A DNA stretch of 64,000 nucleotides from Clostridium muellerianum (GCF_012926525.1 NZ_JABBNI010000036.1:248001-312000), one strand, 5' to 3'; positions 17,273 through 27,528 are shown, numbered from the stretch's first letter. Translations and numbers: made by a program. The notes: a model not told the origin generated them from the sequence alone.

Positions 17273-18266
17273 ATTTTTTTACCTCTCTTTTTCGTGCAGG
17301 ACATTTCCTTCCATCTATATACCATAGACAGCTCCTGCAATTTTTGCATGGAATAGGTTCTATTCCATTTAGGACCTTATTAGCCCAGCTTGGATCACAC
17401 AGATGCCCTCGACCAACTGCCACTAGATCTGCATATCCCTTTTCTAGAATGTCTTCTGCCTGTTTTGCAGATGTAATGCCACCAACACATATGACTGGAA
17501 TGGTGGACACTTCTTTTACCAAAGATGCCATATAAACTGTTCTTTCATATGGAAAAGAATCTAGGCATTCCTGAAAATAGTAACATCCCAAAGATACATT
17601 TAGAAAATCTGCACCAGCAGCTTCTGAAGCTTTTGCTATCTTTATTAATTCTTCTTTATTGTTATGACCGAAACGGACATCTACAAGGAAATCTGAACCA
17701 CAGTTTTCTTTAATGGCAGAAATCAGCTCAGTCAACAATACTGTTCCATCTGCATATTCATCAGTGCGGTTGTTTCGCTCCATAATCTGATTCAGATAAA
17801 AGCCATGTGCTGCATGAAGTTCTACACCATCAAATCCTGCAGTTTTGCAGCGAACTGCTGCAGATACAAAATCATCCCGATAGGCAAGGAACTGTGACCT
17901 TGAGATTTCATTTAGTGAAATTTCTTTCATAGCAGACAAACCTGTATTCATCATTTGCACAACAGCTACAGCATCATTCTTTTTTGTTGCCTGCGCAAGA
18001 AGGGTTAATCCTTCCAGACAATTGACATCAAAGATACCAATGGTGTTCCTTGTCTCCTTAAGTTTTGAAGTCGCACAGGCTTCTATAATAATCAAGCCAG
18101 CCCCACCCTCAGCAAAACTTTGATAATGTTGTAAATGTCGCTTGTTTACCAATCCATCTGGATTGGTTAATCCAAAATCAGCCATTGGTGGTACCACGAT
18201 TCTGTTTTTTATAGTCTTTACATTAATCTTAATTGGAGCCTTGAGGTTAGAGAACGCTGTTACCAT
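17265..18266 (-). CDS. NADH:flavin oxidoreductase (Old Yellow Enzyme family)
   Basis: 333 aa single-domain ene-reductase. Visible OYE features: LKAPIKINVKTIKNRIVVPPM at the start, the substrate-binding FDGVELHAAHGFYLNQIMERNN with the conserved HAAHGFL-like segment, VDVRFGHNN, IPVICVGGIT and the ADLVAVGRGHLCDPSWANK phosphate-binding end. A C-terminal CKNCRSCLWYIDGRKCPARK gives four cysteines for a [4Fe-4S] cluster as in 2,4-dienoyl-CoA reductase, although the second FAD/NADH domain is absent. First gene of the operon, divergent from a Crp/Fnr regulator, so it is probably controlled by it. Confidence 0.9.
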   Translation of the reverse strand: MVTAFSNLKAPIKINVKTIKNRIVVPPMADFGLTNPDGLVNKRHLQHYQSFAEGGAGLIIIEACATSKLKETRNTIGIFDVNCLEGLTLLAQATKKNDAVAVVQMMNTGLSAMKEISLNEISRSQFLAYRDDFVSAAVRCKTAGFDGVELHAAHGFYLNQIMERNNRTDEYADGTVLLTELISAIKENCGSDFLVDVRFGHNNKEELIKIAKASEAAGADFLNVSLGCYYFQECLDSFPYERTVYMASLVKEVSTIPVICVGGITSAKQAEDILEKGYADLVAVGRGHLCDPSWANKVLNGIEPIPCKNCRSCLWYIDGRKCPARKREVKKYE

Positions 18267-18375
18267 ATTTATATCTCCTTTCCTACTTCCTTTATTTTTA
18301 TCAGCTCTTTTTGAAAGTCATATATTTTTTGGTATAATAAAAGTATTTAATTTTAATTCTAAAGGAGCTGATTTC

Positions 18376-19047
18376 ATGCTTACACCACGTTATTTTTTTA
18401 CAAATGATTTTTTGCAATGTTATAACTACTTTTTGTTACAGTCACATAAAAAGAAAATATTCCATAAAGGCGATTACTTATGGAAGCCTGGGGAACCTTT
18501 TAATACAATCCACTACATTATTTCTGGAGTTGCACAAAATTACATTGAGCATGAAAATGGTCATCGCAAGATTGTTTCATTTCATGGAAAGGGCACCGTA
18601 TTTCCTGGCTACCACCAAAAAAACTACAAAATTGAAAAATCCATTATTACAATTGCTATGACTGACATGGAAGTATTGGAATTCACAAAAGAAGAATTCC
18701 ACACCATGTTTGAAGACAATTACAATGTGCGATCCGCTGTCATCGACTGGTTTTCAACCTATGCCAATTTGCTTTTATATGATAATGCACATCAGGAGTA
18801 CAACAGTTCTTTCATAAAGCTTTGTAATTTGATCTATCTACTTCTGGTTAGTGAAGATATTAGGTCAGAAAGCTTTATTGGAATTACACAAAATGATCTT
18901 GCTGATGTTCTTGGAATCAGTCGTGTAAATTTAACACGTGGGTTATCCTTTCTGCGCAATGAAAATATCATTGCAACACGTAGAAAACATATTGAAGTAA
19001 TTGATTCTTCTGCATTAGCTAAATATTGTTCTATTGAAACACTTTAA
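18376..19047 (+). CDS. Crp/Fnr family transcriptional regulator
   Basis: 223 aa. The N-terminal ~120 residues form a cyclic-nucleotide-binding-like beta barrel (FHKGDYLWKPGEPFNTIHYI, ENGHRKIVSFHGKGTVFPGYH). The C terminus has a winged HTH: TQNDLADVLGISRVNLTRGLSFL, with ISRVNLTR as recognition helix. The start is ATG 18376 behind AAAGGAG; the upstream open frame runs back into the divergent gene and is not used. No Fnr-type N-terminal cysteines are visible, so it is not an obvious Fe-S oxygen sensor. It diverges from the flavin-reductase operon and probably regulates it. Confidence 0.88.
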   Translation: MLTPRYFFTNDFLQCYNYFLLQSHKKKIFHKGDYLWKPGEPFNTIHYIISGVAQNYIEHENGHRKIVSFHGKGTVFPGYHQKNYKIEKSIITIAMTDMEVLEFTKEEFHTMFEDNYNVRSAVIDWFSTYANLLLYDNAHQEYNSSFIKLCNLIYLLLVSEDIRSESFIGITQNDLADVLGISRVNLTRGLSFLRNENIIATRRKHIEVIDSSALAKYCSIETL

Positions 19048-19156
19048 CATTAAATGTTCTGAATCATTATTCAATTAATATTGATTATATATAAATAAAT
19101 TAAATTTTTCTGCTAAGAATGATACAAAAAACACTTTATGTAATTTATAATTATAT

Positions 19157-21208
19157 TTAAAGCTGAGTTTTAAATTTAGCTATACTTTCTTCAAGGTTTT
19201 CTGCTAACTTATTCAATTGCTCAGTATGAGAATTAAATTCCTCTATCATAGCTAGAGTCTCTTCGGTACTTGCTGACATTTGCTCTGTAGAGGCACTAGT
19301 ATGTTTTGATGAAGTGTAAATATCTTCTATAATCTTTACCATAAAATTCTTATTATCAACCATTTCCTTATTTAAGTTATTTACTTGTTTTGCTTCATTA
19401 TAAAGCCTTTGTATATTTGAAGATATATCTTCAAATATACTTTTAGTATCATTAACTGCATTATTTTGTTCTTTAAATATTTGTTCATTTGAACTAATAG
19501 AAGCTACTGCATTTTTTGATTTTACTTGTATTTTCTTAACAAGATTCTGTATCTTACTAGAAGCTGCAGCACTTTCCTCTGCCAATTTTCGCACTTCTTC
19601 TGCAACAACTGCAAATCCCTTTCCTGCCTCTCCAGCTCGTGCAGCTTCTATAGAAGCATTAAGTGATAATAAATTAGTTTGTTCAGAAATTTCATTAATC
19701 GCTTCACTTATAATTGCAATTTCCATAGAACTATTATCAACCTCCAAAACCATTTTAGTAAGTCTTTCTTCTGCAGCAATTGTGTTTTGAGTTTTATCTG
19801 TTAATGTTTTTACTGTATATATTCCTTTTTCATTTATTTCTTGTGTTTCTTTTAGCATTTCTCCTATTACACTGATAGAGGTAGATACATTTTCAATATT
19901 TTCAGCTAAATGAGAAATGTGTTCTTCACTCTTTTCAGTACTACTTACTTGAGATATGCTTGCTTTTGATATTTCGCTTATATTTATAACTGCATCATTT
20001 GTAGCTACCTGAGTTTGAGCTGCTGTTTCTTTCAATGATGATGATTGCTCTGTTATAACCTTTGAATATTCTTTAACCTTATCTACTAATGTGCTTATAC
20101 TTAAAGTCATATTATTATATCCTTCACCAATTTCTGAAAACTCATCTTCTGTTTTTATATAAACCTGTGCGGTTAAATCACCCTTTGAAGATTTCCTTAA
20201 TACTTCTTTTAGTTTATCTAAATGCTTAATAACCATATTAGTACTTACATAGGATGCTATTATTAAAGCTATTATTATTGTTATAATGCCTATAATTATC
20301 ATAAACTTTTTTATTGAAACCGCACCCTGATTCAATTCAGATACCGGTAAATTACATATTACCTTCCAATTTGTATTAGGCTCTGTCTCAAAAGAAGTTA
20401 TATATTCTTTTCCATCTGTTTTGGTTCTCAAATTCCCTTCAGCTTTTTTTAAACTATCAAGTAATTCTGTACTTTCAACTAATTTCCTAATTTTTTTCTT
20501 ATCAGAATGTATAAGTATTTCTCCATTGCTGTTAGTTACATAAACAAATCCTGATTGTCCTATTTTTATTCCATTTATCTTTTTTATCAACTCATTAAGA
20601 TTTATATCCATAGCCACAGCACCATACATTGTTCCATTTCTCTCTATAGCCTTTGATAAAGTTACTACTGTAATGGGTTCTTTATTATTTTTATTATTAT
20701 CTAAATAGGGTTTTGTCCATAAGATTTTGTCTTGAGAAGCAGCATTTTTATACCATTCTGATGTAGTAGGATCATATGTTTTTTTCTCTGCATATAAAGC
20801 TTTTACTTTTCCTGAATACATATTTTTATTTCTTGTAGCTATATATGCTGCTTTTACATTGCCATTTGAATCAACCAAATTACTAAGCATAGCTCTCATT
20901 GTTGAAACCTCTGGTTTGATCAGCATAGTATCTGAAGCTTCTCCACTTTCTTCACTATTTACCATGTCTACAAAAACAGGACTTTTAGCCAGCAGAGTTT
21001 CTGTTTTATTAAGACTAGATGTAAATTCATTTAATGAATATTCTATTTGCTTATTTATTTGAACAGTTTCTGACGTTTTTTGCATTTTAAGAGTATTAAA
21101 AACTTTTAGGTAGGATGAAATTCCCAAAATAGTAGCAGGCACTATCATGATTGTAGTAAAAATTAAAAAAAGTTTAGTCTTTACCGATTTAAATTTTATT
21201 TTTTTCAT
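19157..21208 (-). CDS. methyl-accepting chemotaxis protein (dCache-HAMP-MCP)
   Basis: 683 aa chemoreceptor. Membrane segment 1 at ~12-34 ([21 protein letters not shown]); extracellular dCache sensor ~40-300 with [19 protein letters not shown] and [16 protein letters not shown]; membrane segment 2 ~302-325 ([19 protein letters not shown]); HAMP ~326-380; signalling coiled coil with the hairpin tip [20 protein letters not shown] and [19 protein letters not shown]. The receptor signals to CheA/CheW. The ligand is not predictable, although dCache receptors often bind amino acids. No chemotaxis genes are nearby, so it is an orphan receptor. Confidence 0.95.
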   Translation of the reverse strand: MKKIKFKSVKTKLFLIFTTIMIVPATILGISSYLKVFNTLKMQKTSETVQINKQIEYSLNEFTSSLNKTETLLAKSPVFVDMVNSEESGEASDTMLIKPEVSTMRAMLSNLVDSNGNVKAAYIATRNKNMYSGKVKALYAEKKTYDPTTSEWYKNAASQDKILWTKPYLDNNKNNKEPITVVTLSKAIERNGTMYGAVAMDINLNELIKKINGIKIGQSGFVYVTNSNGEILIHSDKKKIRKLVESTELLDSLKKAEGNLRTKTDGKEYITSFETEPNTNWKVICNLPVSELNQGAVSIKKFMIIIGIITIIIALIIASYVSTNMVIKHLDKLKEVLRKSSKGDLTAQVYIKTEDEFSEIGEGYNNMTLSISTLVDKVKEYSKVITEQSSSLKETAAQTQVATNDAVINISEISKASISQVSSTEKSEEHISHLAENIENVSTSISVIGEMLKETQEINEKGIYTVKTLTDKTQNTIAAEERLTKMVLEVDNSSMEIAIISEAINEISEQTNLLSLNASIEAARAGEAGKGFAVVAEEVRKLAEESAAASSKIQNLVKKIQVKSKNAVASISSNEQIFKEQNNAVNDTKSIFEDISSNIQRLYNEAKQVNNLNKEMVDNKNFMVKIIEDIYTSSKHTSASTEQMSASTEETLAMIEEFNSHTEQLNKLAENLEESIAKFKTQL

Positions 21209-21485
21209 TGGGTTACCTCCAAATCTTACTTTTATCAGTTATCAGTATATAATATACATTTTAATAACATATTTTTTTATGTTAATTTCTTGTAAAAAAT
21301 ATTTTAATCATTAGTGAACAATTATATGATTTAAATAAATTATAGAGAAAATATTGTATTTCCTTATGCTTTTTTTCTTTATATATTGATATAAGATTTC
21401 TGCTCAAAAATTTATTATGTAAATTTCGTTTAAGTTTAATATGCTTTAGGATATAATAAAAATAAGTGTGAATAGCTGAAGGAAG

Positions 21486-23201
21486 GTGTTTAAGCTGATT
21501 AAAAAATTACCATATGGTCAAAGTAACTACAAAAATTTAGTATATGATAATTATATATATATAGATAAGACAGAATATATTGAAAGACTAGAAAATTTTC
21601 ATTCAAGTTATATAACTTTTTTAAGGCCAAGACGTTTTGGAAAAAGTCTTTTTACTTCAGTTTTGGCTAATTATTATGATATAAATGAAAAGGATAATTT
21701 TGAAAAATTTTTTGGAGAAACCTACATAGGAAAGAATAGTACTAAAGAAAAAAATAGTTATTATATTTTAAAGTTTAATTTTACAGGATTAAATACAGAT
21801 ACAGAAGAAGGGCTTAAAGAAACCTTTATAAGAACTATAAAAGATTCTTTTGATAAATTTATTCAAGTATATAATTTGGATATAAGTTATATACAAGAAG
21901 GCAGTGCCGCAAGCATATTCGAAAATTTTCTTACCCAGGTAAGTTTTAAAATCCAAAGCCCAATGTACGTAATAATAGATGAATATGATCATTTTGCAAA
22001 TGAACTTTTAAGCTTTAAAACAGATTTATTTTCAAATGTAGTGAGTAAAACAGGCTTCGTAAGAAAATGGTATGAAGTATTAAAAAAAGGTACAGAATCC
22101 ATAGTGAAAAGAATATTTATGACAGGTGTAAGCCCTATAACTTTAGATAGTTTAACCAGTGGTTTTAATATTGCAATGGATATAACAAGATATCCTGCTT
22201 TTAATGAAATGATGGGATTTACTAAAGAAGAAGTTATAGGACTAATAAATAATGTAGTTAGAAAGCCTCTAAATAAAATTGAATTAGAAGAACTTTTACA
22301 GGTACTTCAAAAGAATTATAATGGATATTTGTTTTCAGAAGAATGTGAAAAGAGATTGTTTAATAGTGATATGATTCTTTATTATATGCAAAGTTATGTG
22401 GATTCAGGTAAAGGACCCAAAAGTTTAATAGATAGAAATATAGCAAGTGACTATGGAAAACTAGGTAAAATGTTTGATTTGAAGAATAAAAGTGCCAATA
22501 TGCAGGTATTGGATGATATATTAAAAGGAGAAAGAATTACCTCAAGAATAACAGAGGGGTTTTCTTTAGAAAAGGATTTTAGTAAAGATGATTTTAAATT
22601 ATTGCTCTTTTATTTGGGAATGTTAACAATAGATAAAATAGTTTTAGATAGATCTATATTAAAAATTCCTAATTATGCTATAAAAGGTCTTTATTTTGAA
22701 TATTCTGGTAAAAAGCTTAATGAAGCTATAGATTATGAAATAGATGTATCGGATATAGAAGATTCAATAGCAGAAATAGCTTTAGAGGGTAAAAATGAAA
22801 GCCTCATAAAAATAGTTGAAAAAACCTTAAATAAACTTTCCAATAGGGACTACATTAAATTTGACGAAAAGTATGTAAAACTAATATTTTTAACTTATTG
22901 TTTTTTAAGTAAAATATACTTAGTTAAGTCTGAATATGAAGTTGATAATGGATATATTGATGTAGCACTTTTAAAACAGGCAAATATGGAGCCAACCTAT
23001 TTTGCAATATTTGAACTGAAATATATAACAAAAGCAGAGTATGAAAGAGAAGGAGAAAAAATAGTAGAAGAAAAAACAAAGGAAGCATCAGCACAACTTA
23101 AACAATATTCTAAGTCAGAAGAACTAAGTTCACTGCCTAATTTAAAAAAGTGGGCATTAGTATTTGTAAATGATAAATGTGTAGTTAATATGGAAATATA
23201 G
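21486..23201 (+). CDS. AAA-ATPase-like protein with PD-(D/E)XK (DUF1703-type) C terminus
   Basis: 571 aa if GTG 21486 is used. The purine-rich GAAGGAAG lies immediately before that GTG, so a nearby non-ATG codon (e.g. CTG 21495) may be the true start. Residues ~1-230 are the AAA-ATPase_like domain: KLPYGQSNYKNLVYDNYIYI, Walker A LRPRRFGKSLF, Walker B YVIIDEYDHFANEL, then FMTGVSPITLDSLTSGFN. The C-terminal ~130 residues match the DUF1703/PDDEXK_9 pattern: acidic residue in GYIDVALLK, then FAIFELKYI. These proteins are expanded in anaerobes and gut bacteria; their role is unsettled (mobile-element, defence or DNA-processing functions have been suggested). A second related gene follows after 74 bases. 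Confidence 0.8.
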   Translation: MFKLIKKLPYGQSNYKNLVYDNYIYIDKTEYIERLENFHSSYITFLRPRRFGKSLFTSVLANYYDINEKDNFEKFFGETYIGKNSTKEKNSYYILKFNFTGLNTDTEEGLKETFIRTIKDSFDKFIQVYNLDISYIQEGSAASIFENFLTQVSFKIQSPMYVIIDEYDHFANELLSFKTDLFSNVVSKTGFVRKWYEVLKKGTESIVKRIFMTGVSPITLDSLTSGFNIAMDITRYPAFNEMMGFTKEEVIGLINNVVRKPLNKIELEELLQVLQKNYNGYLFSEECEKRLFNSDMILYYMQSYVDSGKGPKSLIDRNIASDYGKLGKMFDLKNKSANMQVLDDILKGERITSRITEGFSLEKDFSKDDFKLLLFYLGMLTIDKIVLDRSILKIPNYAIKGLYFEYSGKKLNEAIDYEIDVSDIEDSIAEIALEGKNESLIKIVEKTLNKLSNRDYIKFDEKYVKLIFLTYCFLSKIYLVKSEYEVDNGYIDVALLKQANMEPTYFAIFELKYITKAEYEREGEKIVEEKTKEASAQLKQYSKSEELSSLPNLKKWALVFVNDKCVVNMEI

Positions 23202-23275
23202 ACTTCTATATCAGGTGATTTTTAAGTTCAGATTGAATTTGGTTTAAGGCAAATATAAATTAATTTGAGATAGGG

Positions 23276-24826
23276 GTGAGATTAATAGATAGGCGTTTTA
23301 ATACCACTGGTATTTGTATTCCACATTTACACTATATGGTTGATATAACCAATAAGCTTAAGAAGATTGAAGCTATGGTTAAAAAAGGTGACTATTTTGT
23401 TATAAATAGACCGAGGCAGTATGGTAAAACTACTACAATGTATATGCTGGAACAAGCGTTAAAAGATGAATATTTAGTTTTAAATATTAGTTTTGAAGGC
23501 TTAGGAGACAAAGTTTTTGAAAGTGAGTCGGATTTCTCAGCAGTTTTTTTAAAAGTTTTAGCTAAAGCTGCAAAGTACCAAGATAAAGAAATGAGTGATT
23601 TTATACTTCAGCTTATAAGTGGTATAAATAACTTTGAACTTTTATCAGAAAGTATAACAGAACTTATAGAAAAAAGTGAAAAAGAAGTAATTCTTTTAAT
23701 TGATGAGGTTGATAAAAGTTCTAATAATCAGCTGTTTCTAAGTTTTCTAGGCATACTTAGAAATAAATTTTTATTAAAACAGCAGGGTAAGGATAAAACA
23801 TTTCATTCAGTTATTCTTGCAGGTGTTTATGATATTAAAAATCTTAAGCTTAAAATTAGACAGGATGATGAGAAAAAATATAATAGCCCATGGAATATAG
23901 CAGTAAAATTTGATGTAGATATGAGTTTTAATTCTGCAGAAATAGCTACTATGCTAAAGGATTATTGTGAAGATAAAAATATACAAATGAATATTTCTAA
24001 GATTTCAGAGAACATTTATTTTTATACTAATGGATATCCTTTTTTAGTAAGTAGGATTTGTGAAATTATTGATGAAAGTCAGTTGGAGTGGAATAAAGAC
24101 AGTATTAGTAAAGCAGTAAAGGAATTGCTTCAAGAAAATAATACACTTTTTGATGATTTAGTTAAAAATGTTGAAAATAACAATGAACTTAGAGAATATA
24201 TTTTTGATCTAATAATTAATGGTAGTGAAAAAACTTTTAATATTGATAATCCAATTATAAGTTTAGGTATTGTGTTTGGTTATTTTAAAAATGTTAATGG
24301 AAGAGTGAATATATCTAATAGAATTTTTCAGGAGAGACTTTATAATTATTTTTCTTCTAAGCTGGAAAATAAGACAGATATGTCTAATTATAATTTTAGA
24401 GATAACTTTATAATAGATAATAAATTAGATTTTGAGAAGATACTTTTAAGATTTCAACAATTTATTAAGGAACAATATAGTTCTATTGATTCAAAATTTA
24501 TAGAACGAGAAGGTAGACTTCTTTTTTTATCCTTCATAAAGCCAATAATAAATGGAGTAGGTTTTGACTTTAAGGAAGTTCAGATTTCAGAAGAAAAAAG
24601 ATTAGATATAGTAGTTACATATCTTTCTAATAAATATTTAGTAGAATTGAAAATATGGAGAGGTATTGAATATCATAAAAAAGGATTAAAGCAGCTTAAG
24701 GATTACCTGGATATTCAAGGTTTGGATAAGGGATATCTTGTTGTTTATAATTTTAATAAAGATAAAGAGTATAAGGAAGAAAAGATTGAGTATGAAGGAA
24801 AAGAAATATTTGCAGTATATGTGTAG
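23276..24826 (+). CDS. AAA-like ATPase with C-terminal PD-(D/E)XK-like domain
   Basis: 516 aa from a GTG start preceded by GATAGG. Residues ~15-300 are an AAA-like ATP-binding domain: HYMVDITNKLKKIEAMVKKG, Walker A INRPRQYGKTTTM, Walker B VILLIDEVDKSSNN, and a long helical lid with TNGYPFLVSRICEIID. Residues ~400-516 show a PD-(D/E)XK arrangement: SEEKRLDIVVTYL then YLVELKIWRG. This is a different subfamily from the upstream neighbour (RPRQYGKT rather than RPRRFGKS Walker A), so the pair are distant paralogues rather than a tandem copy. Function not established. Confidence 0.78.
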   Translation: MRLIDRRFNTTGICIPHLHYMVDITNKLKKIEAMVKKGDYFVINRPRQYGKTTTMYMLEQALKDEYLVLNISFEGLGDKVFESESDFSAVFLKVLAKAAKYQDKEMSDFILQLISGINNFELLSESITELIEKSEKEVILLIDEVDKSSNNQLFLSFLGILRNKFLLKQQGKDKTFHSVILAGVYDIKNLKLKIRQDDEKKYNSPWNIAVKFDVDMSFNSAEIATMLKDYCEDKNIQMNISKISENIYFYTNGYPFLVSRICEIIDESQLEWNKDSISKAVKELLQENNTLFDDLVKNVENNNELREYIFDLIINGSEKTFNIDNPIISLGIVFGYFKNVNGRVNISNRIFQERLYNYFSSKLENKTDMSNYNFRDNFIIDNKLDFEKILLRFQQFIKEQYSSIDSKFIEREGRLLFLSFIKPIINGVGFDFKEVQISEEKRLDIVVTYLSNKYLVELKIWRGIEYHKKGLKQLKDYLDIQGLDKGYLVVYNFNKDKEYKEEKIEYEGKEIFAVYV

Positions 24827-24829
24827 GAA

Positions 24830-25016
24830 GTTTTATCCGATCGCTACCATTGCTAATACCCCTATCTTCTTTAAGTGGGGTATAAGCACTGCTACGCGCC
24901 TGGATAAGTTCTTCTAAGACTCAGATGGGTAAAATGCCTAAATGGCATTTTACGAGCTCTGCTCCGGTAAGAGGTATTTCTCACAAGCAAACTCCACCTG
25001 AGTCTAAGAATCACTT
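24830..25016. repeat. nested palindromic repeat element, family B (copy 1)
   Basis: Several inverted repeats are stacked: ATACCCC / GGGGTAT; TTTTATCC / GGATAAG-type ends at 24834 and 24902; AAAATGCC / GGCATTTT with TAAA loop; and an outer pair CTAAGACTCAGATGG (24918) / CCACCTGAGTCTAAG (24988). The distal part CAAGCAAACTCC...CTAAGAATCACTT recurs at 49960-50000. Non-coding, MITE-like or REP-like; it occupies the gap before the fhs promoter. Confidence 0.6.
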
Positions 25017-25047
25017 GATGAAAATAATTAAATTTTCCATTTACCAA

Positions 25048-25076
25048 TTGACATAATATGCATTATCATTTAATAT
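25048..25076 (+). promoter_or_regulatory. fhs promoter
   Basis: Consensus sigma-A promoter: TTGACA at 25048-25053, 17-base spacer, TAATAT at 25071-25076. Transcription would start near 25083, just before the riboswitch. Confidence 0.8.
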
Positions 25077-25111
25077 TAAACGAGAGACAAGTATGTGTGT
25101 TAAAATAAACT

Positions 25112-25194
25112 AAAGAGTCACATAACTGGCGGAAGTGGAGTTTACCACAGGGAGTGTGATTTATAAAGTATGAATGTCGACCGCCTGGGCAAAT
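25112..25194 (+). ncRNA. ZTP (pfl) riboswitch
   Basis: Aptamer of the pfl/ZTP class. P1 TCACAT (25118-25123) pairs with GTGTGA (25154-25159); conserved ACTGGCGG; P2 GTGG / CCAC (25135 / 25145) with the following AGGGAGTG; and the 3' conserved P3 segment CCGCCTGGGCA (25181-25191). The class senses ZTP/ZMP, signals of low 10-formyl-THF, and is commonly upstream of fhs, as here. The 3' segment is shared with a terminator stem, so ligand binding should allow read-through into fhs. Confidence 0.93.
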
Positions 25195-25218
25195 GTCCAG
25201 GGGGTTTTATGTTTTTTG
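25181..25218 (+). terminator. riboswitch-controlled terminator
   Basis: CCGCCTGG (25181-25188) can pair with CCAGGGGG (25197-25204), one mismatch, followed by TTTTATGTTTTTT. The left arm is also the P3 strand of the ZTP aptamer, so aptamer and terminator are mutually exclusive. A second possible stem, ATGTCCAGG / CCTGGACAT, spans 25193-25233. Confidence 0.8.
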
Positions 25219-25352
25219 ATAACGCCTGGACATCTCTAATTAAAACTAAATAGAAATTTCAATGTAAAGTTATCTAATTTTCTCAGGTTTTAATTATAGA
25301 AATTATTGAGAAGACAAAAATAAACAAAAATTAGAGATGGAGGTATTTTAAA

Positions 25353-27029
25353 ATGGGTTTTAAATCAGATATCGAAATAGCACAGGAATGTAAGGTGCAG
25401 GACATAAGGAAAATAGCTTCTAAAGTAGGTATTTCAGAAGATGACATTGAGCTTTATGGAAAATATAAGGCTAAAGTAGATTACAACTTATTAAAGAAAA
25501 CTCCAGGAAAAAACGGTAAGCTAATTCTTTGTACAGCAATTAATCCAACACCAGCAGGTGAAGGAAAAACTACTACATCAATAGGTGTGGCTGATGCTTT
25601 GTCGAAATTAGGCAAAAACGCAATAGTAGCATTAAGAGAGCCATCACTAGGACCTGTATTTGGTATAAAAGGTGGAGCAGCTGGCGGTGGATATGCACAG
25701 GTTGTTCCTATGGAAGATATCAACCTACATTTTACAGGTGATTTTCATGCAATTGGAGCAGCTAACAATTTATTAGCTGCAATGATAGATAATCATATAT
25801 ATCAAGGAAATGCTTTAGACATTGATCCAAGAAGAATAGTTTGGAGAAGATGTGTTGATATGAACGACAGACAATTAAGATTTGTTGTTGATGGCATGGG
25901 CGGAAAAGCTAACGGAATGCCAAGAGAAGATGGATTTGATATTACTGTTGCTTCAGAAATAATGGCCATATTCTGCTTAGCTAGTGATATAACTGATTTA
26001 AAAGCAAGACTTGCTAGAATAGTTGTAGCATATACAAGAGCAGGAGTACCTGTAACAGCTGGACAAATAAATGCTCAGGGCGCTATGGCAGCATTACTTA
26101 AAGACGCATTAAAACCAAATCTAGTTCAAACTTTAGAGGGAACACCAGCTTTTGTTCATGGTGGACCTTTTGCAAACATAGCTCACGGATGTAATTCAGT
26201 AATAGCTACAAGAATGGCTACTCATTTTGCAGATTATGTAGTTACAGAAGCGGGTTTCGGTGCTGATCTTGGAGCAGAAAAATTCCTGGATATAAAATGT
26301 AGAATGGCAGGACTTAAACCAGATGCAGTTGTAATAGTTGCTACAGTAAGAGCACTAAAATATAATGGTGGAGTGCCAAAGTCTGATTTAAATAATGAAA
26401 ATTTAGAGGCTCTTGAAAAAGGACTTCCAAATCTATTAAAACATGTTGAAAATATAACTAAAGTATTTAAATTACCAGCAGTGGTTGCAATAAATGCATT
26501 TCCAACTGATACACAAGCTGAATTAAAATTAGTTGAAGATAGATGTAAAGCTCTTAATGTAAATGTTAAATTATCAGAAGTTTGGGCAAAAGGTGGAGAA
26601 GGTGGAGTTGAAGTTGCTAAGGAAGTAATAAGATTAATAGAAACAGAAGAAAACAACTTCCAATTTGCTTATGATACAGAACTTCCAATAAGAGAAAAAA
26701 TAAGAGCCATAGCTCAAAAAGTTTATGGTGCTGATGATGCAGTATTTACAGCACAAGCTGAAAAAGAAATTGATGAATTAGAAAAAAATGGATTTTCCAA
26801 AACCCCAATATGTATGGCAAAAACTCAGTATTCTTTAACTGATGACCAGACTAAACTTGGAAGACCAACAGGATTTAAAATAACTGTAAGACAGGTAACA
26901 ATTTCAGCAGGGGCAGGTTTTGTTGTTGCTTTAACTGGAGCAATAATGAAAATGCCAGGACTTCCTAAAGTTCCAGCAGCTGAAAAAATTGATGTTAATA
27001 AAGATGGAGTGATAAGTGGACTATTCTAA
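25353..27029 (+). CDS. fhs: formate-tetrahydrofolate ligase
   Basis: 558 aa, full length for 10-formyl-THF synthetase. It joins formate to THF using ATP, the second step of the methyl branch of the Wood-Ljungdahl pathway. Diagnostic parts: ATP-binding P-loop [18 protein letters not shown] (residues ~66-83), [20 protein letters not shown], the folate region [20 protein letters not shown], the [14 protein letters not shown] loop and GPxxN-like C-terminal helix before [28 protein letters not shown] 25353. Controlled by a TTGACA/TAATAT promoter and a ZTP riboswitch; followed by its own terminator, so transcribed as a single gene. Its codon use is that of a highly expressed gene. Confidence 0.98.
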   Translation: MGFKSDIEIAQECKVQDIRKIASKVGISEDDIELYGKYKAKVDYNLLKKTPGKNGKLILCTAINPTPAGEGKTTTSIGVADALSKLGKNAIVALREPSLGPVFGIKGGAAGGGYAQVVPMEDINLHFTGDFHAIGAANNLLAAMIDNHIYQGNALDIDPRRIVWRRCVDMNDRQLRFVVDGMGGKANGMPREDGFDITVASEIMAIFCLASDITDLKARLARIVVAYTRAGVPVTAGQINAQGAMAALLKDALKPNLVQTLEGTPAFVHGGPFANIAHGCNSVIATRMATHFADYVVTEAGFGADLGAEKFLDIKCRMAGLKPDAVVIVATVRALKYNGGVPKSDLNNENLEALEKGLPNLLKHVENITKVFKLPAVVAINAFPTDTQAELKLVEDRCKALNVNVKLSEVWAKGGEGGVEVAKEVIRLIETEENNFQFAYDTELPIREKIRAIAQKVYGADDAVFTAQAEKEIDELEKNGFSKTPICMAKTQYSLTDDQTKLGRPTGFKITVRQVTISAGAGFVVALTGAIMKMPGLPKVPAAEKIDVNKDGVISGLF

Positions 27030-27077
27030 TTTTATTTAGTGTAAAACCACTAATCTAATTCTATTTAATATAAAACA

Positions 27078-27119
27078 TTAGCTTGTTGATAGATGTATTT
27101 TACCAACAAGCTTTTTTAT
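27078..27119 (+). terminator. fhs terminator
   Basis: AGCTTGTTG (27080-27088) pairs perfectly with CAACAAGCT (27104-27112) and is followed by T6. Confidence 0.88.
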
Positions 27120-27390
27120 TTTGTTTAAAAAAGGATTTTTTATAGATGGTGTTTCTTTATATATTTTTTTAAATGGAAGAACTAAAACATCTGAGTAAAT
27201 TTTTAAAATATTTCAATTATTCTGTTAAATAGTAGTGACATTTATTTATAAAAATATTATAATGATATTATAAAACAATAAAAAACATACATAATTTAGA
27301 TCTTTTAAGAAAAGTATGATTTTATGGCTGTTCCATAGTGTAACCATATTATTAGAAATGCATATTAATAAGTGAAAGGAAGTGGTTTTC

Positions 27391-27528
27391 ATGAAAAACT
27401 ACAATAATGAAGATAAAAAAAATGTGGAGGCTGCTAAAAAAGGTAAAAAAGCAGTGAAAAAGATCAGAAGAAGGGAATCTCATAGATTTTTATTTGATAT
27501 GATTGGTGCTTTGTTTACTAGAGGTTAA
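27391..27528 (+). CDS. small basic protein
   Basis: 45 aa, unrecognised. Strongly basic (NVEAAKKGKKAVKKIRRRE) with a short hydrophobic C terminus (FLFDMIGALFTRG). It has a good ribosome site (GAAAGGAAGTGG) 7-8 bases before ATG and complete start and stop codons, so it is probably translated. The amphipathic, Lys-rich pattern might bind nucleic acid or membrane. It stands alone between fhs and polA. Confidence 0.5.
   Translation: MKNYNNEDKKNVEAAKKGKKAVKKIRRRESHRFLFDMIGALFTRG

Noticed and set aside
25481-26656. Two long minus-strand frames within fhs
   Set aside because: Shadows of a highly expressed gene with strong codon bias; no ribosome sites and no family pattern.
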